From: Amoebophrya sp. A120
Lineage: Eukaryota > Sar > Dinophyceae > Syndiniales > Amoebophryaceae
Reading direction: 5' to 3'
Length of the DNA: 64,000 bases
NCBI GenBank assembly: GCA_905178155.1
Contig: CAJINV010000013.1
Coordinates: 1,512,392 to 1,576,391 of the forward strand
The notes under the pieces are model-generated. The model saw only the letters and a program-made list of their open reading frames with translations, was not told the origin of the DNA and did not search any database. The first letter of the stretch is position 1. The number at the start of each line of letters is the position of its first letter. This document shows positions 1 to 10,869 of the stretch, piece by piece. The translations under genes and the position numbers were made by a program.

Positions 1-446
1 TTCGGAACTCGTCTCTACTTGTCCTGATGAATAACGACCTCGCATCAAGGTCCTGGTTTCACAAGAACAGTCTCAACGGTGCTTCCGCAAGCCGCTGAGA
101 TGACTGACAAGCTTTTCATTTTATCGATTTCATTCATGTTCGGGAGAAAAAACATCAACATCTTCACAGAAGTAGATAGCTACAGCAATGAAGCTGCCCC
201 AAGGTGCAAGTAGTCAACATTCCAGTTGTGCACCTACTTCACAGAGGATTCACGCGAGTCCTTGCGTGCTGCTGAACTTTCTCTCCGTCGTCGCCATAAA
301 CAACCAATACCAAAATATTCGACACAACATAGTAGGACCTTTACTAGCTGCGGAACATCAAGTAGCTTTGTTCCCTGCCTCAACATCAAGCAAGAGATCC
401 TCGGAAGAGGATCCTTCCTCAAAGGCGCACCACCACCACATCTTCT
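1..446. other. 3' flank of the PRP38-family gene
   Basis: No conserved coding exon is visible. Overlapping open frames on both strands lack family signatures and look like chance or antisense reading of the downstream flank of the minus-strand gene ending at 447. A short CCTCTTCCGAGGAT-type inverted stretch lies near 390-415; its role is unknown. Confidence 0.4.
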
Positions 447-3400
447 TCACCCCAGCTTCATCCTCTCTGGCCCCTCGCCAAACGGCTTGCCCGGGCCTGC
501 GCCTGCTCCGCCTTGGTTCTTCTTCTCTCCCTCCTGCGCCTGGTATTTTCGGATCAGTTCTTGCTTGAACTTCGCGTCGGGGTTGAGTTCCGCCATGTTC
601 TTGCCGTCCGGCGCGCCGTTGTTGTAGCCGTCGTAGTGCTGTCCGAGGCCGCAGAAGATGCCGGGGATGCGGGGCCGCACCATTTCGGAGGCCGCCTCCA
701 CGATGTTGTCCCCGATGCGGTCGCCGAACACGCGCCGCTTCCGCGGTCGGCCCTCCAACTCCGCGTTCTCCCGCACGGCCTGCATGCTGAACCGCGGCAT
801 GTACCACCCCGCGGTGTGCTCTTCCACCTTTTCGTAGATGTAGGAGGCCATAAACTTGTCCTTCAGCTCCGGGTCGTGGGAGAGCAGGGGGTTCTCCCGC
901 ACGCGGCACCAGTCGCAGTCCTCCGGTAGGGTTTGGAAGTGCTCGTAGTCGCCCTTCTTCACCCGTTTCACGTTGTACTTCGCGATGCGCGCCGCTTTTT
1001 CCTCGTCGTCCTCGGACTCGGATTCCTCCCCCGCGCGCTTCCGCTTTTTCGAAAGGGCTTTCGCGGCCATCTCGTATCCTCGGCAAAAACGTCCCCACCC
1101 CATAGTCAAGTTGGGAATCTAGCGACACAAATCTCCAAGTTTTGGGAGCTGTGCATGACAAGTTTCCCTCAGCAGTGTAGTGCTGGTTGGCAAGGGAAGC
1201 CGCATCAGAAAGCCATTTTCTCATGCTGTTGCCAGCATTACATTACAAATTCCAAAACACGATTGGAAATGCTTCTCGTGTTCGTGAGGATGCGCATTAC
1301 AAATTTTCCAGGGATCGCAAATCTGCATGACAACTATGGTGTGGGGACGTTTTTCCTCAGGATATCTCGTCCGCCTTCATCTTCGCCAGCGGGTCCTCCA
1401 CGACCTTCTCCCCGTCGGCGTTTATCCTGTGTAAAAACGTACCCACACCATAGTTGTCATGCTACTCTGCATGCTTAAAATGTTTCTCATGCGGAGCCCC
1501 ATGAGAAGCATTTTCTAATGCGGTTTGGAAATCTGTAATGCGCCAATCAGCATGAGATACTAGATCTGTAATCCTGCTTAGCTAGCTCAAACAGCACTAC
1601 ACTACGCGTCCAAATTTGTCATGCGAAACAGCCAAAGCTTATGGATTTGTCTAGCGGATTTCCCATCTTGACTCTGGTGTGGGGACATTTTTACTCAGGA
1701 TAGCGTTCTCGGCGTCCTCGTGCATGGTGCCCTTGTCCTTGTCGTACAGATGCGACCGGTCCACGTTGACCGCCTCGGCCCACAAGTCCTTCTCCTTTTT
1801 CACCTTCGCGTTCTGTAACACGATGTCGCAGAGGAGGAAGGATTCTTGCGTGTTGTCCTCCAGCAGACAAACCACCCGGCTGCGGATACCCTTCCGCCAG
1901 TCGACAGACAACACCGTGCCCTTCAGCCAGTCCGTCTGGTTCGACCACGCGTACACCTTGGTCCCCGGCGGGAGCAGCATGTCCCGGTCCTCGAAAAACT
2001 TCGACACCTTGTCACTGGTCTGCTGTTTTTGCACCAGTTTTCCGAACCGGGAGTTGTTCCGCATCCCGGTCATTTGTTCCTGTTCCTTCTGCAGCAGCAT
2101 GTTGTTCACGGTGAACGCGTCGAAGTACATCCGCGCCCGTCTGCGCCAGATCTCCAGCTGCGTCGCGAACATCACCTGGAACTTCTTCCGTTCCGGGATC
2201 GGGCACCGGGGCAGCACGGTGGAGTAGTACCGGTCGCCGTTCAACAACTCTTCCACGTACTCCCCCAGCGAGATCTCGTAATCCGGGTAGTGCTGACTCG
2301 GTGTCAACAGCGGAATCTGGATCTCACTGTCCTTGTTTGCCTGTTTCTGTTCCTCGATGCGCTTCCTCGCCAGCTCCGCGGCCTTCTCCTCCTTGGTCGT
2401 CAGGCCCTTCGCGTCGTCGACGATCTTCGCGTTTTCGATCGCGCGCTGGTTGTTGGACTCCTCCGTGTCGACGTACAGGAGTAAATACTCCCGGAGACAC
2501 CGGTACATGTCCTTTCCGGGCAGGGTGTGGCGCAAAACCAAGATGCCGCACACCCGGACGAACACGTTCTCGTGCTCGAGAATCCGCATCAGCTCCTCCT
2601 CGGTGACGCCGTACCGGACCATCGCGAAGGCGATGCAGAACAGAAAACTCGCCTCGGACTCGTGTCGGCCGTGCGGCTCCACGCTGGTCACCTGGTCCAC
2701 CACCTCCGAGACCAGCGCGTCGACTTCGAGGGGCAAGTGCCCGCCCAGTACGAAGTTCCCGCTGTTCCCGATTTGCATGGCGATCCGCCCCGTCGCCTTG
2801 TCCCCGATCTTGGACTTCTCCTGCACGTCCAATTTCCCGAAAAACCGGACGTCCTCGCACCCGCGCAAGACTGCGTAGTACGGGGACCGACAAATCTGGT
2901 CGCGCATCATCACGTTCCACCCGTAGTACGGCTCGCCGGCGAATTTGATGCGGTTCTCGTTGGCTGGGTCCACGTCGTACGCCCCGTGAAACTTCTTCTT
3001 GCTCTGCTCAAGCCGGGCCGCTTGTGCCGCGGCGCCGGAGGCGACGATTTGGGTGGACGCAGCCGGGGCACCTGATGCCGGATCCGGAACCGCGGTGGTC
3101 TGTTTTTTTAGATACTTACAACATACAGATGGTATTACGACTTATTCAACGTCGCTGTTCGCATCACAAAAACGAAAGAGGACATTGCAGTCCTCCGCTG
3201 GTCTCCTGTTTATTTGAGAAGAAGCTGAAGTTCGTTGAGTTGTATGACACTGAAATCGAAAAATAAAGCCGCGTCGACATGATCGTGACAGAAGTCATGT
3301 CAATTGTATAAAAGTACATATAAGAACTTAAGTACCCCCGCAAACCCGGTCGTCTGCTGTGCGGTGGCGTTGTAAAACTCTGGATTCAGCAGCATGTCCT

Positions 3401-4025
3401 GCCTCTTCTGCTTCAGCTTCTCGATTTCCAAGTGACTGTTTTTGAACTTCTGGCACAGCTTGCAACTCCGCATGTCCTTGCTGTGCAGGTGGCACTTTCG
3501 GACGGCTTCCAGCTGTCGAATCTGTTGGTCTAGCTGGAAAACCGCTACGGACAAAGGGGCGCGCCCCTCCTGCTGCCGCTGCATCTGCTGCTGCTGGTAC
3601 GCGGCCTGTTTTTGGTACAATGAAACAGTTCTTGAGTTGTTGGATCATTCTCCAAAAACAAACTCATGGATTTATAAACTGATGCTAATCTCGTCGTGGT
3701 CCTCGCACAGTAGTAGATGAAAATAGACAAGGCAATAAGCGATAAGCCAGAGCTGTACCTGCTGCTGCGCCGCTACGACGCTGGGCGGTGGTCCCGCGTG
3801 CTTGGCCACCAGCGCCCCTGCCTTGGGGACCGCCGCATTTCCAACCCCGGCAGCGCCGCCGCCGAACTTTGGGATGGGTACTTTTTGGGCCGGGACCGCC
3901 GTTTGTCGCTCGTTGGGGGGGATAGCGGTCGTGGGGTCGTACTGCACGACGAGGTGCTCGATTTTCTTGTTGGGGGGTGCGCGAAGCAACTGCGCGTGAA
4001 TGGAATTGTGGCCCGTGTAATTCAT
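447..4025 (-). CDS. PRP38-family pre-mRNA splicing factor with Tudor-like tail
   Basis: Five exons: 4025-3759, 3605-3336, 3099-1703, about 1417-1365 and about 1069-447, giving 869 codons. The first two introns are GT-AG; the last two are inverted-repeat elements. Exon 3 carries the PRP38 domain (about residues 225-400): 'VDALVSEVVDQVTSVEPHGR', then 'LMRILEHENVFVRVCGILVL', then 'EELLNGDRYYSTVLPRCPIP', which parallels the 'F..LFPRIPVP' end of PRP38. PRP38 proteins belong to the U4/U6.U5 tri-snRNP and are needed for spliceosome activation in the nucleus. A following block around 'GTKVYAWSNQTDWLKGTVLS' reads like a Tudor/SH3-type barrel. The tail is basic and low-complexity ('KALSKKRKRAGEESESEDDE'). 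The N-terminal 220 residues are Gln/Ala-rich with a Cys/His cluster ('CHLHSKDMRSCKLC'). ATG 4025 was chosen as the first ATG before the conserved frame; an upstream 5' exon is possible. Confidence 0.82.
1075..1364 (-). mobile_element. Introner element, family A (copy 1)
   Basis: 290-bp insertion in the PRP38-family gene. Termini are TATCCTcgGcAAAAACGTCC and its inverted partner ending ACGTTTTTCCTCAGGATA. The exact 5-bp direct repeat TCTCG flanks it (1070-1074 and 1365-1369). Removing the element plus one repeat joins '..KADE' to 'MAAKAL..' in frame. Confidence 0.9.
1423..1702 (-). mobile_element. Introner element, family A (copy 2)
   Basis: 280-bp insertion with ends TATCCTGTGTAAAAACGTAC and CATTTTTACTCAGGATA, flanked by the exact repeat GCGTT (1418-1422 and 1703-1707). 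Together with copy 1 it isolates an exon of about 50 nt encoding 'DGEKVVEDPLAKMKADE'. Confidence 0.92.
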
Positions 4026-5377
4026 CTTGGATACTGGACGTGTCGCCGAGTTTACTTGAGAAAAGACCAAAACAAAAACAAAATCGAGCTACGCACTTCT
4101 GTGGGCGCTGAGTAAAACCGTCATCGTCGAACAAGCGTCATTTTGTCTTTCCGACTAGCAGTACGGAAGCAAGTCCTTTGTTTCCTATAGGAAGTCGCCC
4201 CTTTCCTTTTCTCAACAACACTTGAGCTAGGTTCGCTAAGGAGGTCAAGGAGCTGATATTCTTCTCACTTATGCGCCGGGGGGCGACGGGTCGTCGACAT
4301 GAAAGTTGAGGTGTGAGGTGTTAATACGGGGATATTAAGTGGTGCTCTCGAAACGAGGTGGTGCCTGTGCGAAGCTGAACTCCGAAAAATCCGTTAAAAT
4401 GGAGAAAATGACAGATCACTAGTATGGCATTCTTTGCGAAAGCGAAGGCGAGATAAAAGATCTTGAAGATCTTCCACGTGCATGGAAAAAAAGTGACGTG
4501 GCTTCTTCCATATTGATATTCCATTATAGTTATACGAGCATCAAAAACGGATCCTGCCGAGTGCAGATTGCGAGTTTGCAACGAATCATTTTGCATTGTA
4601 TGATGTTATAACATCGCTCGGTTTTTCTGAATTGTACCAATGCAATTTGCGTCTGTCATGAATCTCCTTCATTTGTGAACCTGAACACTGTCGTCTTAGC
4701 GCAAGATCATGTAACAAGGATAGGCACGCCGTATCATTTCCCAGCATGCGTAGCAGCTTCAATAGGCTGCTGTCGCGGTCACGTCAATTGGTAACTGCTG
4801 TAGTCACTCTCAGCAAGCACGATGATCGTAAGTAGCACGTCGAGGACATCTTTCTTCTACAACATCTTGGCCTTCCTGGTCAAAAATTTTATCTTGAACC
4901 CCCCCGAGCTGCAGGAACTTTTAGTTTTACTACACACCGCGCGGAGACATTAACATTGTCGTTGTAGTCTTTTCCTTGTGTTGTTTTCGTCTTGAGTCTC
5001 CTATTCCTGCGCTTTCTCGTTTTATGCGAAGTAGATGCCTCTTCGTACCTACAACTTGCTTCTACTTCCAGAAGCACATCGCTGGATGCTCTACTAGTAG
5101 CGTCACCATGTAGTTGACAATGACATGTTTGTTGCTCAAAGAACTCTGCTTGTTTGGAGGTAGCAAGAAACATCGACGGAGTCGCTAGGTTTTAGCCCAG
5201 GTGTATCTTCCTTCTATGTATTTTGTCGCACTAAGTACCTCGTCGCTCGTCCTGGTCGATGTTTCATTGCTACACTGGGCTTGATGTTGTAGTTGTTAAA
5301 AATTGTAGTTGTGTTTCATCGGTATGATCATGTGGTTTGCAGAAGGTGTACTCGTACTGCTGTACTTCTTCTCCTGC
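4026..5377. other. Intergenic, AT-rich
   Basis: It holds the upstream region of the PRP38-family gene and the 3' flank of the small membrane-protein gene. Minus-strand open frames at 4321-4596 and 4889-5173 show no recognisable domain, and the second is basic and low-complexity. I see no RNA gene or repeat. Confidence 0.4.
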
Positions 5378-6176
5378 TTAGTACTCCTTGCTCATCATCA
5401 GCCCCTTCTCCACAAACTTGCTTGGGGTCTGTTTTGGGTTTTTATTTTGCATGAGAAAGAAGTGACTACAGATGCGCAACATCACCAGACGATATAGTAG
5501 AGGTACGGCTACTCAAAATAGAATTCGTTCATATATCATCTTTGGCATGAGGTGGACACAGGCAAGTGTAGCAAGTAGTTACCTCGACGCTGAACAGCGC
5601 GCAGAACCCGGTCAAAAAAATCATGATCCACAGCAGCAAGGCGAAGAAGGCGGCGAGCACATTTGGTGATGGCGTCGGAAAGAAGGTGTAGCCAGTCAAC
5701 TAAGGATTTATTTTGTTTCAGTGTTTCTTGAATGAATCAATGCACTGCTTTAGTTTGTTTCTCATGCGCAGGGAGGACGAGGAGGCAAAAAAAAATGGTT
5801 TTAGCATGATAATCTGCATCCATTTGGAGGCTGCAACACGAACGGAAACGCTTCTACCCCAACGACCGCAACTTTCGCTGCTGTTCCAGCTGCTGAGGGT
5901 GCGCTAACCAGCATTTCGGCCGCCGGTACCCCCTTGCTCACATCGAGTGCTGGTGCGGCCTGGTATAATTTGACGTTGTGTTTTGGTCTTTGTGATGCGA
6001 AACTATCATCGGAATCCACACTTATGCTTATTTCCCTGTCTCATGCATAACATATCTACTTAATTGAAAAAAGATGGAGCAGGCCTGCTTTATACCGAAT
6101 CCTGGATGCTGGTTGCCTCCTGCGCCACTACCACAATGGCCAAGAGAAACACACTTCTGAGTAGTTGCTGCCACAT
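5378..6176 (-). CDS. Small type I membrane protein, 116 aa, four exons
   Basis: Four short exons (6176-6096, 5959-5858, 5699-5583, 5428-5378) join through GT-AG introns, all phase 0. Their exact phase agreement is the main support. Exon 1 encodes a signal peptide ('MWQQLLRSVFLLAIVVVAQE'); exon 2 an Ala/Val-rich luminal stretch; exon 3 'GYTFFPTPSPNVLAAFFALL' running into one membrane span; exon 4 the short tail 'TPSKFVEKGLMMSKEY' and a TAA stop. The span followed by a T-x-x-K/R-F tail recalls the C-terminus of the V-ATPase accessory subunit Ac45/S1 family, which would place it in the endomembrane V-ATPase. That match is short and is an inference only; a generic secretory type I protein is equally possible. 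Confidence 0.55.
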
Positions 6177-6655
6177 CTTTATCTTTTGTTTATTTTCGGC
6201 CCCAGGAATCAACTCAGGCACCTTTTTCTTTGATCCCTTCACACTAAAGCAACATGGGGTTCTCCTCGTTACATCATAACAATATTCTCAAAACGAGAAA
6301 GGTAGGACTAGTGGCACGTTAAGCTGTGCTACGAAAGCAACAGAACAAAGAGTTTCTGTCGAAAGGAATCCATGGCTTCCTCCGCAGCCGGGGGCCGCTA
6401 GTTTTGTTCGTCGAAAAAAAAGACGGAGACGCGCGGGGTCTCTTTTTAGTCGCGCACTACTACAGGAGTTTGTACAGCCACAGCAGTCAAAATGGTAGAA
6501 TGAAGCATCGTTCAAAAAAGAACACGCCTTTTTTATTGATCGATTTAATTCTAATTCCTCCATCGATTGGAAGTAGCAGGTCGACTATTTTCGTTGTGTT
6601 TCTCTGCGTCAGCATGCTGTCGCCTCGGTGGTAGAATTAAAATCTTAATCTACTA
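6177..6655. other. Intergenic spacer
   Basis: This is the upstream region of the small membrane-protein gene and the 3' flank of the dCMP-deaminase-like gene. No coding exon with a recognisable domain is seen on either strand. Confidence 0.4.
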
Positions 6656-7678
6656 TCACGCTTTTTTCATCACTGGCACGATAACTGGAAAATCTGTCAG
6701 CTTCATCACTGCGTCAATCAGTGTGTCTTTCTTCCTGACCATTCTTGCCACCGCACTATTGTTTGACGATTGCAACGCTTTTTCGCCTGAAATGGTACTG
6801 GCAGCGGATGTTGACAGGAGAAATCCTAGACTCAGCCCACAGGCTAATGTGCACAGATTCTTCACGAGTTTCGCAGACGAAGACGAGATGAATAGAGTGG
6901 AAGCAGTGCTATCGTCTTTTTTTGCTTGTTGTACTGCCTCAACCTCTTCACCAGGACTACAAAAGAGCGCTTTCTTGCACCACGTAGTTATAGAGGCTGA
7001 GCTGCTTGAAGATGAGAATATCTCTAATCCCCAGCTCAGCCAACCCCTCTTCCTCTTCTTCACATTGCCCATGAACTCCCGAAAACTCACGGCCTTCACG
7101 TTTGCCATGTGCAGCATTTTCCTGGCGGCAACCCAGCTGTCCTTGTCGTGGTATTTATCATCCCCGTAGACCACCCGTTTTATTCCCGTCTGAGCGATCA
7201 GCTTGCAGCACTCGTCGTTCGGGAACAAGGTTGTGTACAGTGTGCACTCTTGCTCCAGATTCGACTGCGAATTCAAAATTGCGTTGATCGCGGCATGGCA
7301 AATGAAGGGGTATTTCGTGTCCAGCCAGGGTGTGAGTGGTTGCAGATCTTCCGCTCCTTCATTTTCCGTGTCTGGCTGCGCTTCTGGTCCTAGTTCGCCG
7401 CTGCTTTTTGTTGCCTTATTTGTTGTAGCGGTGGTACTACTCCTTCCCGAAACCCACGGGAGGTCCTTATCAGAGCAGCCGGTCGGGAAACCATTGTAGC
7501 CGATGCCGATGATGCGATTTTTGTTATCCACGATGCACGCGCCGACCTTGGTGCTGGGGTCTTTGCTACGGAGGGACGAAAGGTAGGCAATGCTCATGAA
7601 ATATTCCTCCCAGGAGAGGTAGTCTGAACGCGGACCGTCGACCGGCTTCGGGATGGTTGCACTGGAGGTAGTGGTCAT
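6656..7678 (-). CDS. dCMP deaminase homologue lacking catalytic residues
   Basis: A single open exon from ATG 7678. The dCMP deaminase fold is clear: 'SWEEYFMSIAYLSSLRSKDP' at the N-terminus, 'GIGYNGFPTGCSD' around residue 60, 'KYPFICHAAINAILN' around 128, 'YTTLFPNDECCKLI' around 150 and 'GDDKYHD' after it. Active enzymes convert dCMP to dUMP with zinc held by HAE and PCxxC motifs. Here the HAE glutamate is Ala130 (GCG at 7291-7289) and the first PCxxC cysteine is Asn154 (AAC at 7219-7217), so the proton shuttle and one zinc ligand are missing. An insert of about 45 low-complexity residues separates the two halves, and the C-terminal 150 residues are Ser-rich with a hydrophobic stretch. The frame is intact with no other decay, so it reads as a pseudoenzyme rather than a pseudogene. 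A regulatory or nucleotide-binding role is inference. Confidence 0.8.
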   Translation of the reverse strand: MTTTSSATIPKPVDGPRSDYLSWEEYFMSIAYLSSLRSKDPSTKVGACIVDNKNRIIGIGYNGFPTGCSDKDLPWVSGRSSTTATTNKATKSSGELGPEAQPDTENEGAEDLQPLTPWLDTKYPFICHAAINAILNSQSNLEQECTLYTTLFPNDECCKLIAQTGIKRVVYGDDKYHDKDSWVAARKMLHMANVKAVSFREFMGNVKKRKRGWLSWGLEIFSSSSSSASITTWCKKALFCSPGEEVEAVQQAKKDDSTASTLFISSSSAKLVKNLCTLACGLSLGFLLSTSAASTISGEKALQSSNNSAVARMVRKKDTLIDAVMKLTDFPVIVPVMKKA

Positions 7679-8185
7679 TTTTTGCTTCCAATGCCTACAG
7701 CGCGTTGGCTCGGTATCTGTTCTTGCTCTGAAAGTTACGCTAAGGCATGCAAGTAGGGAACAAGCTAGAGACCCAGACGAAAAGATCAAAAGGTCATAGA
7801 AGTAAAACTGAATCAAGACCACGAGCCACACACGAATATACTAGGGTTTAACTACATTTCGACTAGGCGTGCAGCTACTTCCTGATGAAGCTTTATTCAT
7901 TGGGAGCTGAGAATACAGCTAGAGGTAGAGTGGACCACGTAAAAAATATTTGGATCTTTCGTCTAGACCAAACTCACCTGTTGCTGCAAATACATAGTGC
8001 AGGGAACAATGTACTAAGTAGTGCAGTAAGTACGACTTGTGTAGTCCGTACTTAGTTGTACAAGACGAGGCATCCTCAAAGCCCAGACCCGGGAGGATCA
8101 CTAAAACTAGAATGAAAGAAGTCATCGATTGTAAAGAGTTCGACGGTGATGTTCATCGGCGGCCTGGGGCCAGAGTGATCTTCTG
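7679..8185. other. Intergenic spacer
   Basis: Upstream of the dCMP-deaminase-like gene. An open frame on the minus strand continues to 7831 but has no upstream ATG in a conserved context. Nothing else is recognised. Confidence 0.35.
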
Positions 8186-8491
8186 TCAGAATCTCCTTCG
8201 CAATAGAATTGATGGCTGCGCCCCGGCTCCCTGAAACAAAGTCTTTAGCAACATTGATTCCCCACGCAGCTCCTTGTCTGCTATCATCGCTGCGGCGCAA
8301 CTCACGGCCTTCGACATTTTCTCGCGGTCTTCGGTTGTGACGTTAATGTAGAGCAGTTGTTTTTCTTCCGGCAAATTGCTCGTCGCAGGATGTTCGGAAA
8401 TTTTTTGCTTCAAAATCTTCAAGGTGTCTTTCTCCAGGTTGATGTTTTCCAGCGTGAACGTGGTGTCTTTGTAGGAGATGGTCAGCTTCAT
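8186..8491 (-). CDS. Ubiquitin-like protein, 76 aa, one intron
   Basis: Starts 'MKLTISYKDTTFTLENINLE', matching the beta-hairpin opening of ubiquitin, followed by a helix-like 'KDTLKILKQKISEH' and 'EEKQLLYINV'. A strong donor (GTGAGT at 8305) and TTTCAG acceptor define a 75-bp intron (8231-8305). Splicing gives exactly 76 codons plus stop and supplies a last strand 'GAGAQPSILLRRRF' like the end of ubiquitin. Without splicing the frame stays open, but the fold would be interrupted by 25 extra residues. There is no C-terminal Gly-Gly, so conjugation like ubiquitin is not expected; a free-standing ubiquitin-like domain (for example of the tubulin-chaperone or splicing type) is likelier. The frame continues upstream to 8596 but lacks an ATG there. 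Confidence 0.6.
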   Translation of the reverse strand: MKLTISYKDTTFTLENINLEKDTLKILKQKISEHPATSNLPEEKQLLYINVTTEDREKMSKAVSCAAAMIADKELRGESMLLKTLFQGAGAQPSILLRRRF

Positions 8492-8908
8492 TTTATACTC
8501 TTTATTGGTAAAAATGATATCGACCTCTGGGCGGTTGACAGCACAGATTTGATTTTGCAGAAGTTGTAGACATTTTGCGATTGCTGTTGAAGACACCTTA
8601 GAGAATTAATTTGAAGCGACAATGAGCACGACGCCACGCCAGCGCCAGCATGCGTTGACCGCATGAAGCAAGAGGAAGAGATAGCAAAAAACTCAAAACC
8701 GAATCAAAATGTAAGAACATGATTGATGACTGCGTTTCGCGCCTGCAGGAAAGACCGACGTAGCAGGCCAGAACGAACCAACTAGCTACCACAGAATTTC
8801 AGTTGTTGCCGGGAAAATCCATACCTTCTTGGTTATCGCAGCGGTAGCCTCACGGTGAAATCAGTTTCTCAATGAAGTCTTTATTCTCATGCAACTACAC
8901 GAGCGCTT
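8492..8908. other. Intergenic spacer
   Basis: Upstream of the ubiquitin-like gene and downstream of the gene ending near 8909. No supported feature. Confidence 0.35.
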
Positions 8909-10465
8909 CTACATTGATTTGTGTATAGCCGCTTTCGGGACGAGAGCCGAAAATTTACTGCATTCAGATTTTACAGATAAGCTCAAGAACTTGTCCTCAA
9001 CAGTGCGATCATACAAGTCAGTACGTTTCTACACGAGGAAACCAAGAACCGCACCTCACGCCTGGCCTTTCCCACCACCGCCCAGCACCCCGCCCGCACA
9101 GTCCCCTCCGCAAATATCCTGCTTCGTCCCGCTGTGCGCCAATTCCGGCAGGAACGCACACGCTGCACACTTCAATCCGGGTGTGGCGTGGGAGATTGTG
9201 GATTCGATTTTCCCGGCCTTGTCAATCATCTCCTTCTCCTGCACGTACAACTTGTTTAAGGTGTTCAATTTCTTGGAAACCTGCTTCAGATCGTCCATCC
9301 GGCTGGAATACACGCTCAGCAATTCCTTCACGTACTTTTTCTGTTCCGGTTCCGGTCTTTTCGCAAAGCTCTTTCCACCGCCGCCGTCAAACTTTTTCAA
9401 ACTGCGACCCGGAGCCGCTATCGATTCTAGCGGCTGCGGATCCATCGCCAGCCGCTTCGCCGCCTCCTCCTGCTCTTCGACCGCCTTTTGGTCCAGTTTC
9501 TTCGTCAGAACGCCGTCTTTGCGCACGTCCTCGGCGGCGGATTGCTTCGAGTCCAGCGGGCTGGTTGCCTGCCCATTCTCGGCCTTGGTGTCGTCCTTGG
9601 ATTCGGTATCGTTTTCCTCGGGGGCGGCGCCCAAATCCTTGGTGGTTTGAGCGTCGTCCGTGGCCGGAGGAGCCATTTCTGGTGAGGGAGGTGGGGGAGG
9701 AGAGTCAACCTCTGCGACGTCTTTCTTGTGTTCTTCATCTCCCTGCGCAGCGGGTCCGGGTGGCTGATCTTTATGCTCTTCTGATGGTCCTGGTCCGGCC
9801 GCAGGAGCCTGTCCTTCGTTGTCTTTCCCAGTATGCTGCTCACCAGCTGCTTGTTCTCCCCCGGGTGCAGAAGATGGTGTAGCATCACCTGGCTCTTCGC
9901 TTTTCACGGCACCCTCTTCCGCTCCTTCCACCCCCTTCTCCCCGGCGGGTGGTTGTGCTGCTGCATCTTCTTTCTTTGGTTCATCTGCAGCGCCCGCATC
10001 CGGACCGCCACCACCTGCTCCGGCCTCGGGGTTTTCCCCTCCCGTCGCTGGCGGCGATGCAGTATCGTCTCCAGCAGGCGCATCATGTGCAGGAACTTTA
10101 TCACCCGCGGCTCCAGGAGGAGGATCACCGGGAGCATCTTTACCAGCTGGTTCTCCTTTAATATCTTCTTCAGGAAAAGCAGTGCGCAGCTTCGAAACAA
10201 CCGATTCTTGGGTGTTAGCGCGTTTTGCAGGCCTCAGCAAGCTGGGATGCACGTGAGAAGCGCTGACATCAGTGTTGGCTTTCAGAAAAGCTGTGCTCGT
10301 CGCCTTGATTGAATTGGTGGAATATCTCCTTGTCACTCCCGCAGACGTGGTGATCGAGGTAGGCAGGTTGCTCCAGGAGTTCTCACATGTAGGACGGCTC
10401 TTCGACGAAGGAACAGGCGCAGGCCATATTAGTTCGGCTAGAAAATAGTTTACTCCGAGACCCAT
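8909..10465 (-). CDS. Hypothetical low-complexity protein with C-terminal coiled coil
   Basis: Main exon 10465-9060, from an ATG in 'MGLGVNYFLAELIWPAPVPS'. About 250 residues are Pro/Glu/Ala/Gly-rich and probably disordered. The region after residue 370 ('KKYVKELLSVYSSRMDDLKQ' and on) is heptad-like and ends in a Cys/Gly-rich stretch ('CAACAFLPELAHSGTKQDIC'). Read straight through it stops at 9056, but that TGA lies inside a good donor (C|GTGAGG) and a TGCAG acceptor at 8958 joins a 49-nt exon in frame, adding 'KFSALVPKAAIHKSM'; I favour that model. The Arg/Ser/Thr-rich N-terminus ('GVTRRYSTNSIKATSTAFLK') could be an organelle-targeting sequence, but this is speculative. No family recognised. 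Confidence 0.5.
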
Positions 10466-10869
10466 GATTTTGAGCTGTTTCTAGCTACTGGCACCGGATA
10501 CGTTAACGTTTTTCTTCGGTTCTTCGTATTTGATACCATCATGCACCTACAGATTTTCGCATTACTGATGCCATACTTAGTTTTCCATCAGTGGAGTAGT
10601 ACAGTTTAGCTACTTAGTTACAACTCACACAACATTGGGATCAACGTAGCGCCGTCGCCCTCACACGACTGCCCACACTCGAGCACAATCAGGGTAGTGG
10701 TTGTCTTTGTAAGTACTATCAATTCGTGATTTATAAACGACTGCGACACCATTCAGCTAGACTCTGCTCTCCATTTACATCACTCAAACTACTCTTCCCT
10801 GGGCCTCGCCGCTCGTCACTCGAACGATATATGAACATGATGAACACACACCACATACACGGAAAGTCA
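10466..10869. other. Intergenic, moderate AT
   Basis: Upstream region of the preceding minus-strand gene. Nothing recognisable. Confidence 0.35.

Noticed and set aside
188-627. Plus-strand frames at the left edge
   Set aside because: They overlap the 3' end of the conserved PRP38-family gene on the other strand and have no recognisable motifs.
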